Assembly: GCA_002811645.1 (NCBI GenBank)
Contig: PDIP01000031.1
Location: forward strand, 46,750 to 110,749
Source of the DNA: Corallochytrium limacisporum
Taxonomy: Eukaryota > Opisthokonta
Length of the DNA: 64,000 nucleotides
Direction of reading: 5' to 3'
This document shows positions 38,742-48,691 of the stretch, in pieces; within the stretch, counting starts at the first letter, position 1; each line of letters begins with the position of its first letter. The position numbers and the translations under genes were made by a program. The notes beneath the pieces were generated by a model. That model searched no databases and was not told where the DNA came from. It saw nothing but the letters and a program-made list of their open reading frames with translations.

Positions 38742-39236
38742 CTGTGATAGCTTTAACCTGACCTGTGCATTTCACAACAGGCTCATGTCACCTTATGTGG
38801 ACTCACTTTCATATTGGCTATGGTTTTTATTTCGACTTAACAGCCTATCAAATGGGATCCGTCCATCACATACAGTACTCCTGCAGCACATGAGTTTGGC
38901 CCATGGATCCCTGTGCGGACGAAGCTCCACGCGACTGAAGTAGCCACCCACCCCCACCCACCTGCACTGAGGCCCCTCCCCTATGCCTCTCCCCCCCTGG
39001 CCCCCCCCCCGGGGGGGGGGGGGGTGGGAGAGAAGGGTTTGGAGGAAATAGGTGGGGCAGGTGGGTTTCAGCGCATTGGAGCAAAGGAAGCGAAAACGGT
39101 CCTCAGGCTCTTGCTGCCGCTCAAATCGACAGGTATTCCGGTGGAGTCTGTTGTACACGGTCAGTGACGTCCGATACGGGAGATTCTCTTGTCTCTGTGT
39201 CATTTTATTGTAATACTTTCTAGTTGGGTTCCTCAT
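38742..39236. other. Intergenic region between the RAP-like gene and beta-COP
   Basis: About 500 bases between the start of one minus-strand gene and the end of the next. It contains pyrimidine-rich sequence with several C runs and the C10-G14 palindrome at 39001-39024. No gene seen. Confidence 0.55.
39001..39024. repeat. CnGn palindrome: C10 followed directly by G14
   Basis: Ten C immediately followed by fourteen G, able to form a ten-base-pair GC stem. Same arrangement as at 31560 and at the edges of the assembly gap. Intergenic. Confidence 0.9.
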
Positions 39237-39241
39237 TTATT
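39236..39241 (-). terminator. Poly(A) signal AATAAA overlapping the beta-COP stop codon
   Basis: On the minus strand the last codon and stop read CAA TAA ATG, so AATAAA overlaps the stop. A second AATAAA lies at 39204-39209, about 28 bases past the stop, and may be the one used. Confidence 0.45.
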
Positions 39242-42101
39242 GCAGCTTCTGGTTCAGATTGATCTTGTCGCCTAGGCTGAGGGCAATTCCCTGTGTCTTA
39301 GCGCGGATGCGGACAAAGCCAACAACCTTGCCGTCAGGGCCACGCTCAATGCTTAGGTTGGCGAGCGCGTCCTCACCGAACGCGCTCTTGGCGTACAGAT
39401 TGGCAGCCAGAAACTCGCATTCTTCGTCATCACCGGCCTGATCCGGTGTCAGGGAGGCCATGTTGGTGACCTTCAGCAGGTGGTCACGGTATTGGCGGAG
39501 ATCGGTAATGTTGGTATTCACAGCGACCTTGTTCTCCCACTCAAACTCAGCCCACATGGAGCGGAATTTCTCGTCGGTGCATTCAGCACCGTGAATGTAG
39601 TCGCAGACATCGATATGTATGTCATTGAGGACCACGACATTGCGATCGGAAGTGCTACCTGTAACATCGTACACAATGTTGCCGAAGATGATACCAGTGT
39701 CCGTTGAGGACACCTTGATGTTGGACTTGATGGTGATGAAATCGTATGGTCCAACCGTGTACACGCTGGGCTTTTCGACAAGCTTCATGTCCCCTAGAGT
39801 AGCCAGTTCAAGACTCAGGTTCTGCAAGGTATCCTGGGTCTGGTTGACAAGCAACACGTCAAGGGCAATGTCGTACTCGTTGACATTCACATATGCCTCA
39901 GCGTAGACAGGGTCACTGAAACCTGTAAGCTGGTGCACCTTGTTCAGGCGGCTGGTGTCTACGTCTGCGTTCTTAGCAGATCCTACAGCAGCACTTAGTG
40001 AGAGCTCAAAAATGTCAGCTTCCTCCCCACCGGCATCCTTTAGCTTCAGCTGAGGGAAGCGTACACCTTCATCAATTCCAACCTCTTTGATCTCTTGAAC
40101 ATCGTTGATATGCGCACCAATGCCAGTCTTATCGAGATACTCCCGAAAGACATTGCGGGTTTGATGAGTCAGGACATCTGTGGTCCGAGCGTCGGGCTTT
40201 GCAAGAGCCTTGATGCACGCAATTATGCGATCCTTCGAATCGTTATCAATGGGATGGCTGGGAAATCCGCTACTGCCGAGGTGCAAGATGCTGCTCATGA
40301 TAAGCATGCAGTGGGCCGCAAAGCGATTGGCCTCAATCTGATCTCCAACAGATTGAGCATAGCGCATAGCCAGCTTGGTAAGAGTACTACTCACCACGGC
40401 AGCTGTGAAAAAGTCACCATGCAAGAAGCATGTTCGCAGTCCTTTCACGTCTGATTCTTCGGCAGCGGCCATATACTTAGGCACAGCAATAGTTTCGGTG
40501 ACATAAACACCTTCCTCTGTAACACGGGTGATGGTCTTGTACTGTGCTGAGTCCTTACCAGGGGCATCGGGCTGAGTCTCATCGATCTGCTCAGCACTCT
40601 TTAGCAAAGTGTCCACGATGGGCAACTCACCAATTGCTGCCGTAACAGCATCATGCACTGCTTTGATTTCTTCCACGCCGGTGGCGTACTCGCCCAGGAC
40701 CCAGAGAGCCATCCTGAATACTGGACCGTCGCGAATCATATCGAATCCGCTCAAAAGTTTTTCTAAAATTGGTTTTCGGAACGCCTCGAAACGCTCAACA
40801 GCCTCCTTGACAAATTGAATGACATCCTCGGAGGCAGAGGAACCGGAATCTGCCAGGAAGTCCATAAGGAGGGGCACAATATGAGCGGTAATTTTCGGGA
40901 ACTGGACACCGCAGCGGTGTAGAGCACGAATCAACAAATGACGGTACTCCGATGCCATTTCGTACTCTTCCGTGTTTGTTGTGCTCATCATTTCCTTCCG
41001 CAGGACCTTCACTGCACTTTCTACATTCTTAGGAGTCAGCAGGTCCAGAGCGATATTGAGAACCTTCTCACGCACCTGCAAAGACGGGGCTGACAGGATT
41101 TTCATCAGATCCATAACTAGCTCCTGAACAATAGTGGGATGGTCTGCTTTGAACTCAGCAAGCTTATCCATGACAATCAGCTTAACGTTGTTGTCACTCT
41201 CCTTCATGACAAGGTCAATGCAGCAGGTGGCCGCTGCCTTGATGGCAGTGGGAGCAGAGCTCAGAGTTGCCAGGGTTGTGGCTGCCTGGTACCGCACAGC
41301 TCCCGACGGCGCATCCAACAAATCATACACGCAGCGAATGAAACGAGCCCTCTGCGTTGGATCCTGGCGACAAACCTTGTAAATGAGCTCCACCATGATC
41401 AGCTGCAAGATGTCCCCAAACTGAGGGACCTGGTCCAATACGCTGAACATGTACTCTACAGCACGGTCCTGATCAGCGTACACCAGCATCATGAAAGCAT
41501 TGCGCTTAGAAGGTAAATCATTCTCCTGTTGCAGGAATTCGTAGATCAAATCAGGTGCGTCCGGGATGAGAAAGTCAAAACTCTGGTAGATGGTGAAAAT
41601 GGCCAACACAGCATTACGGCGCACGTAGGCAGTGCGATGTTCCAGACATGCACGAATGGCTGGCATAAGAGGCTCCAAAAGTTCACTCTCCTTCAGTTTG
41701 CAGAGGAAGCGAAGTGTACTGCCCCGAATGAACTCGTTGGGATGTTGCAAGTCTTTCCGGTACGCGTCACAGACGAGAATCATTTCCTGCTTAAGCTTCC
41801 CGTCTGAATTGTACTTGGGCACGATTTCCCAGAAGATAAGCAACAGCTTCTTAATTGTATGATCCTTGCTTGGCAGAACGTAGCGGATAACCAGCATAAG
41901 CATATTGGGGCTGAAATGTTCTCCATTTAGCATCATCGTGATTGCCATGTTTAGCATGTAAATCTTTTCTCGGTCATTCCCTTTTTCAAAAACTTTTTTG
42001 ATATCTGCTTCGGAAGGAAAACCTTCCTCAGTTAGAGGATAGATTAAGGTGTAGCATGGGGGCTCTGACAGCCCAGTGGCCGCTCCACCAGCGCCCGGCA
42101 T
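39237..42101 (-). CDS. COPB1: Coatomer subunit beta (beta-COP)
   Basis: A 954-residue subunit of the COPI coat for Golgi-to-ER and intra-Golgi transport. It begins with the family's CYTLIYP...EADIKKVFEKG segment and follows with KIYMLNMAITMMLNGEHFSPNMLMLVIRYVLPSKDHTIKKLLL, almost invariant among eukaryotes. The N-terminal two thirds are armadillo/HEAT-like adaptin repeats. The C-terminal third has the beta-COP appendage pattern, including DPVYAEAYVNVNEYDI, GNIVYDVTG, DYIHGAECTDEKFRSMW and FEWENKV. Length matches animal and fungal beta-COP (about 950). Start is the only sensible ATG, six residues into the Gly/Ala-rich leader of this species. Confidence 0.98.
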   Translation of the reverse strand: MPGAGGAATGLSEPPCYTLIYPLTEEGFPSEADIKKVFEKGNDREKIYMLNMAITMMLNGEHFSPNMLMLVIRYVLPSKDHTIKKLLLIFWEIVPKYNSDGKLKQEMILVCDAYRKDLQHPNEFIRGSTLRFLCKLKESELLEPLMPAIRACLEHRTAYVRRNAVLAIFTIYQSFDFLIPDAPDLIYEFLQQENDLPSKRNAFMMLVYADQDRAVEYMFSVLDQVPQFGDILQLIMVELIYKVCRQDPTQRARFIRCVYDLLDAPSGAVRYQAATTLATLSSAPTAIKAAATCCIDLVMKESDNNVKLIVMDKLAEFKADHPTIVQELVMDLMKILSAPSLQVREKVLNIALDLLTPKNVESAVKVLRKEMMSTTNTEEYEMASEYRHLLIRALHRCGVQFPKITAHIVPLLMDFLADSGSSASEDVIQFVKEAVERFEAFRKPILEKLLSGFDMIRDGPVFRMALWVLGEYATGVEEIKAVHDAVTAAIGELPIVDTLLKSAEQIDETQPDAPGKDSAQYKTITRVTEEGVYVTETIAVPKYMAAAEESDVKGLRTCFLHGDFFTAAVVSSTLTKLAMRYAQSVGDQIEANRFAAHCMLIMSSILHLGSSGFPSHPIDNDSKDRIIACIKALAKPDARTTDVLTHQTRNVFREYLDKTGIGAHINDVQEIKEVGIDEGVRFPQLKLKDAGGEEADIFELSLSAAVGSAKNADVDTSRLNKVHQLTGFSDPVYAEAYVNVNEYDIALDVLLVNQTQDTLQNLSLELATLGDMKLVEKPSVYTVGPYDFITIKSNIKVSSTDTGIIFGNIVYDVTGSTSDRNVVVLNDIHIDVCDYIHGAECTDEKFRSMWAEFEWENKVAVNTNITDLRQYRDHLLKVTNMASLTPDQAGDDEECEFLAANLYAKSAFGEDALANLSIERGPDGKVVGFVRIRAKTQGIALSLGDKINLNQKLQ

Positions 42102-42915
42102 TGTGATTCGTTGAGTTTATCGTTGCAATCCCGATCACAGCAACCGTTCTGAGCATGAAGGAGTGCATTCCATCGGATTCTGGCGGTTTGCGTAGTTTAA
42201 ATAACCTTGGGGACATATCCAGATATTCTTTGCTTCAATCGTTTTCAATCGACTGCCCTCGGACCCGGAACAACGACCATAAATGTTGACAATCGATACG
42301 ACAGCGGCCGATTGCGCCGCCACCTGCGCGGTTTGCGCCACACGACATCTTCATCTCTGTCCCTGTCGTCGGACCTCCAGTGTTTTCCCGGTACATTTCC
42401 TACGACTCAGAACACACACTGAAGCCCCCGCGCCTTTCGTATTCGGACTCTGCCTCGCAGTCCCCTACTTTCGCGACTAACCCCGCACCGAAGCAACCAA
42501 AGGGAAAACAAAAACAAAAAACACACAAGTCCCTGGTCTGGCCCCCCGCTGGTCCCTTGTAACCCGGTGAACTGCTGCCCCCTCCTGTACACCCGTCTAA
42601 CCTTTGCTTGTGTGGCTGTTTTTGTGACCGGTAGAAAGGGCCGATTGGGAAAGCCAGCGAGGAGTCAAGGAGGCGGGTGTGTACATTTCTATAGCAAGTG
42701 TTGGTGCATTTTGAACACAGCTTGAGGGCTTCCCAGAAATTGAACCCCTAACTTTATTTAATGATATTCTAAGTCTTTCTTGATCGTTGGCCGGGCTCTG
42801 GGGGGTCGCCGGGAACTGGTACTATGAACTTTGGTTTAATGCTTGGTCATTTAGAGTTATTGGTAGGACTATTCGAAACAAAGCAATGGGTTGGAACAAG
42901 TGATTATCGCACACT
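42102..42915. other. Intergenic region between beta-COP and glutamyl phosphate reductase
   Basis: About 810 bases; promoter side of beta-COP and 3' side of the reductase. No domain signal in frames up to about 70 codons. It includes an A-rich stretch near 42500-42530 and a GC-rich stretch near 42790-42810. Confidence 0.5.
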
Positions 42916-44268
42916 TTAGTTCTTCCCGTTCATTTGGATGGGAGTGTGCAAGAATTTCTTGGTGGCATCAGCGCCCGAGTACTCGCCGGCGGTCTGGCCG
43001 TGGCCGTACAGCTTGTACTTGTAGATTATCAGTCCCTCCAGTCCCACTGGACCACGGGCATGTGTCTTGTTGGTGCCTACACCAATCTCAGCACCGAAAC
43101 CATAGCGGAAACCGTCAGCGAAGCGAGTGGAGGCGTTGTGGTAGACACCAGCGGAGTCAACAGCATGCATGAACTTCTCTGCATTGGCCTTGTTCTCGGT
43201 CACAATCAGGTCCGTATGGTGACTTCCAGTTGCATTGATGTAGTCGATGGCTTCATCCAAGTCATCCACAACCTTAGCACCCAAAGTAAACTCAAGAAAT
43301 TCGGTCATAAAGTCCTCTTCGGTGGCATCCTTGACCTTCTCAGCGGCACCCTCGATGCTCATAATGGCCTCCTTGGTGTCCTTGTCAGCGCGGATCTCGA
43401 CGCCAGCCTTGATCAAAGCCTCAGCGACCACAGGCCAGACGTCATTAAGTTTAGATCGGTGCACCAAAACGCGTTCCAGAGCGTTGCAGGCTGCGCAGTA
43501 CTGGGTCTTGGAGTCGACCAGGACCTTGGCCGCCGTCTCTGATACTGCAGACTCGTCAATGTAAGCACCACAAATACCGTCGGCGTGACCCAGAACGGGC
43601 ATGCGAGCTTTAGATTGTACGTGCTTGATAAGTGATTTGCCGCCGCGGGGAATGACGAGATCGATATACTCGTCCATCTCTAACAGAGCACCGATTTCGT
43701 CCCGAGTTGTGACCAGCTGCACGCACTCTTTCGGGATCTCTGGGACCTTGGAGAAAGCGGATTGCACAATATCGACCAGCACAGCGTTGGAGTGAGCCGC
43801 TTCCTTGCCTCCCTTCAAAATGACAGCATTGCCCGATTTCATGGTGAGGCTGGAGATCTGAATGTTGACTTCAGGTCGGGCCTCAAAGATAATGCAAATG
43901 ACACCCACGGGGCAGGTGACCCGGTACAAGTCCAGACCCTCGTCCAAGTGTGTGGCCAGGGTTACCTTGCCACAGGGATCGTCCAGCTTTTTGACATCAC
44001 CGACACCTTCAAGCAGAGCTTTGAACTTAGAACCACCCGGACCCTCGATGTCGAGGCGCTTGAACAGAGAGGCGGAAATGGCCCCTTCCTTCACAGCTGT
44101 CTCAGCGGCCTCCTTGTCCTTCTTGTTGGCCTCAATGATCTCGTCCTTGCGAGCTTCCAGTTCTTCACGCAGATAGTCCAGAGCTAAATTTTTCTTCTCA
44201 ATGGGTACTGCCGCCAGTTTCTGGGCCGCCAGGCGGGCGTTACGTGCCAAAGTCTGGATATCGCTCAT
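42916..44268 (-). CDS. PRO2: Gamma-glutamyl phosphate reductase (proline synthesis)
   Basis: Reduces L-glutamyl 5-phosphate to glutamate semialdehyde with NADPH, step two of proline synthesis; aldehyde-dehydrogenase fold. From the ATG at 44268 it has 450 residues, close to yeast Pro2 and bacterial ProA. Motifs include CPVGVICIIFEARPEVNIQI for NADPH binding, LKGGKEAAHSN, IPRGGKSLI, GHADGICGAYID and YCAACNALE, in which C261 is the catalytic thiol. The C-terminal TRFADGFRYGFGAEIGV and HARGPVGLEGL are standard. It stands alone, without a glutamate 5-kinase domain, unlike the fused P5CS of animals and plants. The frame extends to 44292 only via a TTG codon. Confidence 0.97.
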   Translation of the reverse strand: MSDIQTLARNARLAAQKLAAVPIEKKNLALDYLREELEARKDEIIEANKKDKEAAETAVKEGAISASLFKRLDIEGPGGSKFKALLEGVGDVKKLDDPCGKVTLATHLDEGLDLYRVTCPVGVICIIFEARPEVNIQISSLTMKSGNAVILKGGKEAAHSNAVLVDIVQSAFSKVPEIPKECVQLVTTRDEIGALLEMDEYIDLVIPRGGKSLIKHVQSKARMPVLGHADGICGAYIDESAVSETAAKVLVDSKTQYCAACNALERVLVHRSKLNDVWPVVAEALIKAGVEIRADKDTKEAIMSIEGAAEKVKDATEEDFMTEFLEFTLGAKVVDDLDEAIDYINATGSHHTDLIVTENKANAEKFMHAVDSAGVYHNASTRFADGFRYGFGAEIGVGTNKTHARGPVGLEGLIIYKYKLYGHGQTAGEYSGADATKKFLHTPIQMNGKN

Positions 44269-45054
44269 GCTTGCATCTATTAGTGTACACAATTACTCAT
44301 TTATCCTATACTACATAAGGCAATGGAATTTCTGTGCGCTAGGGCCCTGCAGGGTTCTACGTACCTTGAACAGATCATTGCAAATGCAGCAGAATAATAT
44401 AAACTATGGCAGTCGCACTCGCCTCGTACTTCGGGAGGCTCATGTGCTTAGATGGGGTACGCACCTACCCATCCACTCATCATCCGCCAATGGCTGGTCC
44501 CATCGGAACAACTACACGCCTCAACCCCCGTGTCTTCAACTCCGTGACGAAGCCACACCTCTCTCTGTTCTCCATCCAGTGATTTCAGTTGTTTTTGCAT
44601 GTAAAGCGGTGAGGTCGACGGTGCATATTGGCTCTGGTGCAGACGAGGGTATTTCTTGTTCGTTTGTAGAAGGGGGTGCCTGCGGTTCGTTCCGCCTCAC
44701 AAGGAAAACTCCATGCGACAATGGCCCCAGTTCGGGGTAGCCAGTTTCGAACATATTCAACGCATCAGTATATACAATTTTAAATATTAAACTCGTATAT
44801 GGGGTGGTATTAAACAAATCGGTATATAAATAAGTTCGTTGATGAAGATCAGAGTTCGTTTCCTTCCTGAGAGTTCGTTTCCTTCCTGAACCCCCCCCAG
44901 GGTGCCTTTGCGCGGTAGGGCCGCCCGTACGGGAAGCGTTGGGGCTACTTGGCATACAGGTCGCTTCTGTGGTCGGTGTGTGCCATAGGAATATCTTGAT
45001 TCCTTAACGCTGGTAATGGTTGGATTTTGCGTCTGCTGATTTGGTGACGTTTAT
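44269..45054. other. Intergenic region between glutamyl phosphate reductase and BAR-RhoGAP
   Basis: About 790 bases with no supported gene. It includes a 19-bp exact tandem duplication at 44852-44889 and a run of eight C at 44891-44898 directly after it. A 179-codon frame enters this region from the antisense of the reductase and is treated as a shadow. Confidence 0.5.
44852..44889. repeat. Exact tandem duplication of 19 bp
   Basis: The unit GAGTTCGTTTCCTTCCTGA occurs twice head to tail with no spacer, followed by AC8. It is about 165 bases past the end of the BAR-RhoGAP coding region on the plus-strand map and looks like a recent local duplication. Confidence 0.9.
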
Positions 45055-45055
45055 T
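45050..45055 (-). terminator. Poly(A) signal AATAAA at the BAR-RhoGAP stop codon
   Basis: On the minus strand the end of the gene reads CAT TGA ATA AAC, so AATAAA shares its first A with the stop codon. This is a second case of a signal overlapping a stop. Confidence 0.45.
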
Positions 45056-47406
45056 CAATGCGGGTGAAAACAGTTAGCACAGCGGTTCTTGAAAGGGTCC
45101 TTGTTGTAGTCCTCGCAACCGCAGTCTCTACAGGGGGGTGTAGCAGGTTGCTGATGTTGCGTGTGGTCCTCAGCATGGTGACGCGGTGGTCGACTGTGTG
45201 TATTGCGATGCGGACGAGGTGCAACATCGTTCGGAGTGATACCTGGCATCACCTGGACTCCAATTTTGTTTGAGCCCATGCGATTGAGGGTTGAATTCCC
45301 GTCGTAGGACTGGGATAAGGGTACCCCTCCATTGTCGTAGCTCTGTTCGTATCCTGGTTGTTGTTGCTGCTGATAATAGCCCTGATCATAGCTCTGTTGC
45401 TGATAGCCTTGGTCGTTTCCTTGTTGTTGTGGCTGCTGTGAGTACTGATCCTGTTGGTAATATTCCGTGGGGGTGGTGCGCTGCGGACTCCGTGCCAGGG
45501 GTCGAGGGGCCACAGGTGGCGGTGCAGCAGCTTTGGTGCGTTTCGGTACGGCATACGGTTGCTGGACTGCCGACGGACTGTCGAGCGAACTTCGAGGACT
45601 GTACGCATCAATGGGCTGGGTAGGATCCATGGGCGCTGGTACGGTTGTGGGGACCTTTGGCGGCACAGGTGGTCCCGCACGACTGTCTGTGCGCCGGTGG
45701 CCAGGTGCTTTGGGGGCTGGCGGCGGTGGCGCCTTCACTTTCTTTACGCTTCCCGGTCTACTTCCGCCGGGTTCTGCGCTTGCTTGACGTGAATGGCCCC
45801 TTGAGCACGAAGTCGTCGACATCTGTCCCACATATGTGTCTGACTCGCTCGTACTCCGCATCTGCCGCGCCTGTGACTGTGTGGGTGGGAAGCTGTGTGT
45901 GCTGGCATGACTGTCTGCACGGCTATGACCTGAGCCAACTCTTGGGAGCATACCTGCGTTTGGATCAGGAAGTTGCTGGTCATTCTGCTTTGGTACAATG
46001 GATGTCTTCAGATCAGGCGATGGGACCCTGTGCGCCACTGCACCCTCATGGCTATAAATGTCTGTCATCACATTCTCAGGGAAGAACCAGTCAGCATAGG
46101 TCACTAGTGTGGTCATGATCTTGTTGCACGTACCAGAGTCACGAAGAGCCCGCTGATCGTCCGGAGAACGCAGTAAGGTTGGCCCAAAAACAATACCCAT
46201 GTTACTCGCTTGCATCTTGTTTTGCTCAGAGTGGGCCACCACTCTCTGGAGGAAAGTGCACATGACGGCCAGAGTATCCCTGTGTTCTAAGGGCATGCCA
46301 TCCACACATTGGCTCAGTGCGACAAGCTGCTGATCATGGTCTTCCACCTTACCTGCCTGAATGAACTGCTCATAGCTAGAGAAAGGAACGCAAGGATCGG
46401 GTAGTTCTCTGAAGTACAGCTTCAGGGCACCAGCAATGGCGTGAATGTCACCACTGAATTCTTCGCTTTGTAGGTTGGGCGGCGTTGCACCCTCACGGTC
46501 AAACAAAGCCTTAATCTTCTTGATTGCTGTGGCACTTCCTGACAACCTAAAGATGCCTTCCTCTTGCAGGGCGTTGGCCTCAATAGCACCTGTGCAGTGT
46601 TCTACAATTACTGGATAGCGTCGACCGGAGGCTGCCAAGTGTTGCTTCAACGGTTGTCCGAAGACCCTGGCCCTACTCAAATCCTTGTTTGCCTGCTTAA
46701 GAGAATTGATGTTAACTTCCAGTAGTTGACTACACTTCCTGTGGTAATCTAGTTGGGCTTCCAGGAGGTGGTAGAACTTTGCAACGTGCTCATCTTGATT
46801 GGTCAAGAACTCGAATAGTTTAGTTTGTAGGTCGTCCTTGATTGCCTCAAACTTGTATTTCTCGTCCTCAAAGACTGCCAGTGCCTGGTCTTGTTTGACA
46901 TTGTCTGTCTGTGTTGCCCAGCGCTGTTTTGCTGCATCGGCCGTCAAGCGCTGATTTCCGAGTTTCTTACGCAAGGAAATTATATGCTTCAATTGATCAT
47001 CAATAATGTGATGCATTGGGTCAATAAAGCCAGAGTGAATGTCATCAGACAGATGAGCCTGCTCCTCTGCCAACCCACTCTCCATAGTTCTCACTGATTT
47101 CACCGTATTTCCAAGTAATGCTCGTTCACCGCCAAGTCCACTCACTGCATCATCCAACGGACCCAACATCTTGTGGGCAGGAAGCTTCTTCACTGCCCTC
47201 GCCAAGCCATTCTCCTCATCCTTAATACGCACAGGAGCCAAGACATCACCTGTCTTGGATGCAATAGCCTTGTAATACTTCGCTGTTGACTGTACAAGAT
47301 TGAACAGTTCCTCAGTGTCCTGGTCGAGTTCTTCTGTCTTTTCAAATGCCGTCTTACCGGTCTTCTCCAGATACCTCTGCTGGAGATTCCCAAGAAACTT
47401 CGACAT
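45055..47406 (-). CDS. BAR-RhoGAP protein (RICH/ARHGAP17-like) with C-terminal Cys/His tail
   Basis: A 783-residue Rho-family GTPase-activating protein that would couple membrane curvature to Cdc42/Rac inactivation. Residues about 1-245 form a BAR domain like those of RICH1/SH3BP1 (starts MSKFLGNLQQRYLEKTGKT). Residues about 250-430 form a RhoGAP domain, with arginine finger R287 in EEGIFRLSG and the KLYFRELPDP motif. The C-terminal 300 residues are Pro/Ser/Gln-rich with PPPPAPKAP and PPVPPK sites for SH3 domains and a long Gln/Tyr-rich segment. The final 25 residues contain a Cys/His cluster, C759, C762, C764, C776, C779, H781 and H783, probably a small zinc module. This tail is absent from animal RICH proteins as I know them. 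Confidence 0.93.
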   Translation of the reverse strand: MSKFLGNLQQRYLEKTGKTAFEKTEELDQDTEELFNLVQSTAKYYKAIASKTGDVLAPVRIKDEENGLARAVKKLPAHKMLGPLDDAVSGLGGERALLGNTVKSVRTMESGLAEEQAHLSDDIHSGFIDPMHHIIDDQLKHIISLRKKLGNQRLTADAAKQRWATQTDNVKQDQALAVFEDEKYKFEAIKDDLQTKLFEFLTNQDEHVAKFYHLLEAQLDYHRKCSQLLEVNINSLKQANKDLSRARVFGQPLKQHLAASGRRYPVIVEHCTGAIEANALQEEGIFRLSGSATAIKKIKALFDREGATPPNLQSEEFSGDIHAIAGALKLYFRELPDPCVPFSSYEQFIQAGKVEDHDQQLVALSQCVDGMPLEHRDTLAVMCTFLQRVVAHSEQNKMQASNMGIVFGPTLLRSPDDQRALRDSGTCNKIMTTLVTYADWFFPENVMTDIYSHEGAVAHRVPSPDLKTSIVPKQNDQQLPDPNAGMLPRVGSGHSRADSHASTHSFPPTQSQARQMRSTSESDTYVGQMSTTSCSRGHSRQASAEPGGSRPGSVKKVKAPPPPAPKAPGHRRTDSRAGPPVPPKVPTTVPAPMDPTQPIDAYSPRSSLDSPSAVQQPYAVPKRTKAAAPPPVAPRPLARSPQRTTPTEYYQQDQYSQQPQQQGNDQGYQQQSYDQGYYQQQQQPGYEQSYDNGGVPLSQSYDGNSTLNRMGSNKIGVQVMPGITPNDVAPRPHRNTHSRPPRHHAEDHTQHQQPATPPCRDCGCEDYNKDPFKNRCANCFHPH

Positions 47407-48691
47407 AGTTTCAGTGGTGTCAAATACCTTCCTTCTATTTTTGATATAGAATTCTTACATCATGCTGTATTATCGTGACATGATTGCCAAGGATTCAATC
47501 CCACCCTCAAAAAATTCCTCTCTGTGTATCATTCAGACCCGTACCCAGTCAAGCTCTGCTCCGATGCGCACTCTCTCTCTCTCTCTCGTACCAGTACAAG
47601 ACCACTGGCATTCATTTACCAGTCCATATCCTGAAGACACAGCTCTCAGCATGACACGCCCAACCTCACACGTCTCCTGACAACACAAAAGTTTATTTAT
47701 TTGGTCACCGTGACCATACCAGCGACGGGGAGGTAACTCAGGGAAAGTGTAAACAGAGCGCGCGGGATCCCTCTCAGACTTTTTTCCAATTTCTACGAAA
47801 AGCCACCGCGACGACCCGCCTTCAGTGTCCCCACAGCGTCACTACCGAAAACAAGCGAAATAAATTGGGTTACCCCTGCCACCAACAATGGAAACGAGAC
47901 CAAGTAACAAGGGGGGGGGGTCGGGGAAGGGACGAAGGGCAAAATTGGGAGCGGAAAGAAACCGCGGGACCGACCTTTAGAATCTAGGCTACGAGAGCGT
48001 TGATTGGTTTCTTTCTTTGTCTGCGAGGAACGAAGTTGATAATATTACAATGACTGGGAGAAGCTGTAGAGACACATCAATTAAAGAGACGGAGCGAGGG
48101 AATGGGAAACTAGGGGAACAGAAAACGGAAGAAGACTTGACCCAGGGCAACAGCGGAAGAGGGAAACTGGGGCCTGGACCGGGGTGGAGCAGTTCCTGAG
48201 CAAGTGATGAATTCATTTTGGGTTCTCATTTATTTTTAGGTGCTGCGCACTATGACTATGCGTGACGCGATCCATACCAAAAGTACCACAACCGACCCGC
48301 CCCGCTACATTTTCTACTGGCCCCCCTCCCCGGGCCTGCGGTGCGGTGGTGGGTGATTTCCCACCGACCGTCTCCGCGCCAAGAGTTTCAGAAATTGTCG
48401 GCAGAGATTCCAGAGCTTCCTCTTGTGCGCGGGCGGGGCTGGCTGGTGGTGCTGGCGGTCTCGCCATCGCGGTGCTCGGCGGTCGTCCGGGTCACACACT
48501 GATGGCACCTGATGACTTGTTTTGCGTTCAAGTCTGTGTCCGATGTAATTGATCAGGATTTGATATTTGAGGACAGGCTTAGACTCACTGAATTTTGGGC
48601 AACGTCATACCTAGAACAGTGCAGATGTTTTCAGAGAAATGATATACATATAATGTAGTAAACTATGTCATGACCCAAGTCGTATTCATAA
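47407..48691. other. Divergent promoter region between BAR-RhoGAP and OPA1
   Basis: About 1.3 kb with no supported gene. It has a (CT)8 run at 47571-47586 and a run of ten G at 47911-47920, plus A/G-rich sequence up to 48190. Frames of 60-96 codons overlap each other and show no motif. Confidence 0.5.
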
